The translations under genes and the position numbers were made by a program. Shown piece by piece: positions 62,717 to 64,000 of a stretch of DNA of 64,000 bases. Under the pieces are notes generated by a model, which had not been told where the DNA came from, did not search any database, and worked only from the letters and a program-made list of their open reading frames with translations. Every line of letters starts with the position of its first letter. Position 1 is the stretch's first letter. This stretch comes from Flammula alnicola (Eukaryota; Basidiomycota; Agaricomycetes; Agaricales; Strophariaceae): positions 62,001 to 126,000 of the forward strand of contig JADNRV010000006.1 of assembly GCA_015499995.1 (NCBI GenBank), in the 5' to 3' direction.

Positions 62717-64000
62717 TCATAGCGCCGTCTGAGTTTTCTTTATCTTCGTCCACCTCGTATCGCGCCTCGTGCTCAAGAACACCTCCGAGCCAGATGCGCC
62801 AGTCCATCCACGCACTCTGCTGTGTCGGCACCAAGTTCGTAGCCTACATTTGTAAAACAAGACAGGCGTTAGTTAGTACTTAGTATATCATCAGATCGGA
62901 ACCACGTTGATCTATCTCCAACGAAAACGCACCATGAACCGCTGCCCGACCTCGAACGTGCCCGCCCGGCTGCCCTCGTCCAGCGTCAGGCCGAGGACGT
63001 CCCATACCGTCAGCTGTGCGTTGCGGTTCGCCGGCCTGCGGAGCGTGCGCGCGTCCTGCGCGATGAGGATGCGGAAGGAGCGCACGTCGCGCGGGGGGCA
63101 AGTCGTCTATCATGTCCATGTTATGTGTTATATATTAACAGGTCAACGAAATCGTCGATGATAGCGAGGAAAACGACGTTAAAAACGAACCTTGAGCTCC
63201 TTCTCGATCTCCTCCCCAACGAGCTCGCGTCCTTTCTCGTTTTGTTTCCGGATGTGCAACGCGAGCCACCCGGCGTCGGTTGGGCTGATGCGAGCGATGA
63301 CGCGGGCCGCTGTGTCTGGATACTCGAGCTCGTCGTACAGAGCGTCGATGTTGTCTGGGGATAACCTGCCGAGGAAAAATAAGTGTGTCAGTGCGTGGTT
63401 TCCAGTCTGAACTCCACATTTGAGGAGGATGCGTACTGTCTTCCTTCGCAAGGAACTGACTCCCGCTTTCCTCTCCAGACGATCGACGTATCCTTCGTAT
63501 CGAGCGTATTTCTTGTCATACTCATCTCTTAACTTTGATGCCTCCACCTCGTATCGCCTCTGAAGGAAATTCGACAACGATTGGCATTTAACCCTTGATA
63601 AACGGACGTAAGAAAAACACACCCTTCCACTTCTCGTTGACCTCCAGCTCCTCCGCCTCGTTCCTCGGGCCTACGCGCTGCTTGTTCCCGTTCTCATCTT
63701 CGAGAAACTCGAGAAATGCGATGGGGTATAACTGTGATAAGGTATGTATGATATATGCGTGCACAATCAGCAAGACTGCCCCAGCTGAACGTGCAAGAAA
63801 ACGAGCAGCAGACCTTGACGATGACAAAGTCCAAAGCCGCCACTACGCCCCCGTCAGGAGTGAGACTGTGCAGCGTAGAGATACACGGGCCAGGCATGAA
63901 GCCTAATTTGCATGCCACGGCATGAGATGGGACGAGTTTCCGGACAAAACCAGCTTGGTCGATTATAGCCTCCAGGATCTCCGTTGGGTCCTTCTTTTCT
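62717..64000 (-). CDS. BRCA2 homologue, C-terminal part (truncated by the window edge)
   Basis: Reads in from the right edge: EKKDPTEILEAIIDQAG, then KLGFMPGPCISTLHSLTPDGGVVAALDFVIVK, a typical end of the first OB fold of BRCA2 DNA-binding domains. Next comes VYPIAFLEFLEDENG, RYEVEASKLRDEYDKKYARYEGYVDRLERKAG (a tower-like helical insertion), LYDELEYPDTAARVIARISPTDAGWLALHI, and the next OB fold RPANRNAQLTVWDVLGLTLDEG...FEVGQRFMV/TNLVPTQQSAWM. The family ending EVFLSTRRDTRW lies one base out of frame after 62804, leading to a stop at 62717. Short introns separate the blocks. BRCA2 loads Rad51 on single-stranded DNA. BRC repeats, if any, lie outside the window. Confidence 0.85.

Overview
The window is nuclear DNA from a filamentous basidiomycete, most likely an agaricomycete mushroom. 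The genes are dense (about one per 2 kb) and lie on both strands. They are cut by many 45-75 nt introns with GT..AG borders and CTAAC/CTAAT-like branch sites. Typically fungal families are present: a fused Ole1-type desaturase, Isc1, Pfa4, an Rsc4-like subunit, and a DUF6535 membrane protein, a family centred on Agaricomycetes.

Left third (1-23 kb): a Ser/Pro-rich protein, nicotinamidase, a small spliced gene of unknown function, two head-to-head DEAH-box helicases (a DHX57/Ucp12-like one and the splicing factor Prp22), an NTF2-like mRNA export factor head-to-head with Isc1 phospholipase C, an HSL-type alpha/beta hydrolase with a long disordered tail, and methionine aminopeptidase 2. Middle (23-46 kb): a non-autonomous DNA transposon with terminal inverted repeats, an Rsc4-like double-bromodomain subunit, an AT-rich repeat zone, the desaturase, the DUF6535 protein, CutC, a CCCH/GW-repeat/coiled-coil protein, the palmitoyltransferase Pfa4, a coiled-coil protein, a PEHE/Sas4-like chromatin protein and an SDR-like reductase. 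Right third (46-64 kb): an ACT-domain gene and a secreted RNase T2 gene that together were duplicated in tandem. The second ACT copy is a pseudogene, and the first RNase copy has lost its C-terminal domain. Then follow mitochondrial EF-Ts, NAF1, alkaline ceramidase, the alpha subunit of the mitochondrial processing peptidase, and the 3' part of a BRCA2 homologue running off the right edge.

Most genes are unrelated housekeeping genes and there is no obvious biosynthetic cluster. A feature running through the whole window is single-base loss at short homopolymers inside otherwise conserved exons (Prp22, MPP-alpha, NAF1, EF-Ts, the hydrolase, DUF6535 and others). Because it hits essential genes, consensus sequencing error is the simplest reading. 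It means that the open frames seen here understate the real genes. I did not find a convincing undescribed system. The most interesting biology is the RNase T2 duplication with altered active-site motifs, several microexons (5, 17, 21 and 25 nt), and the terminal-repeat element.
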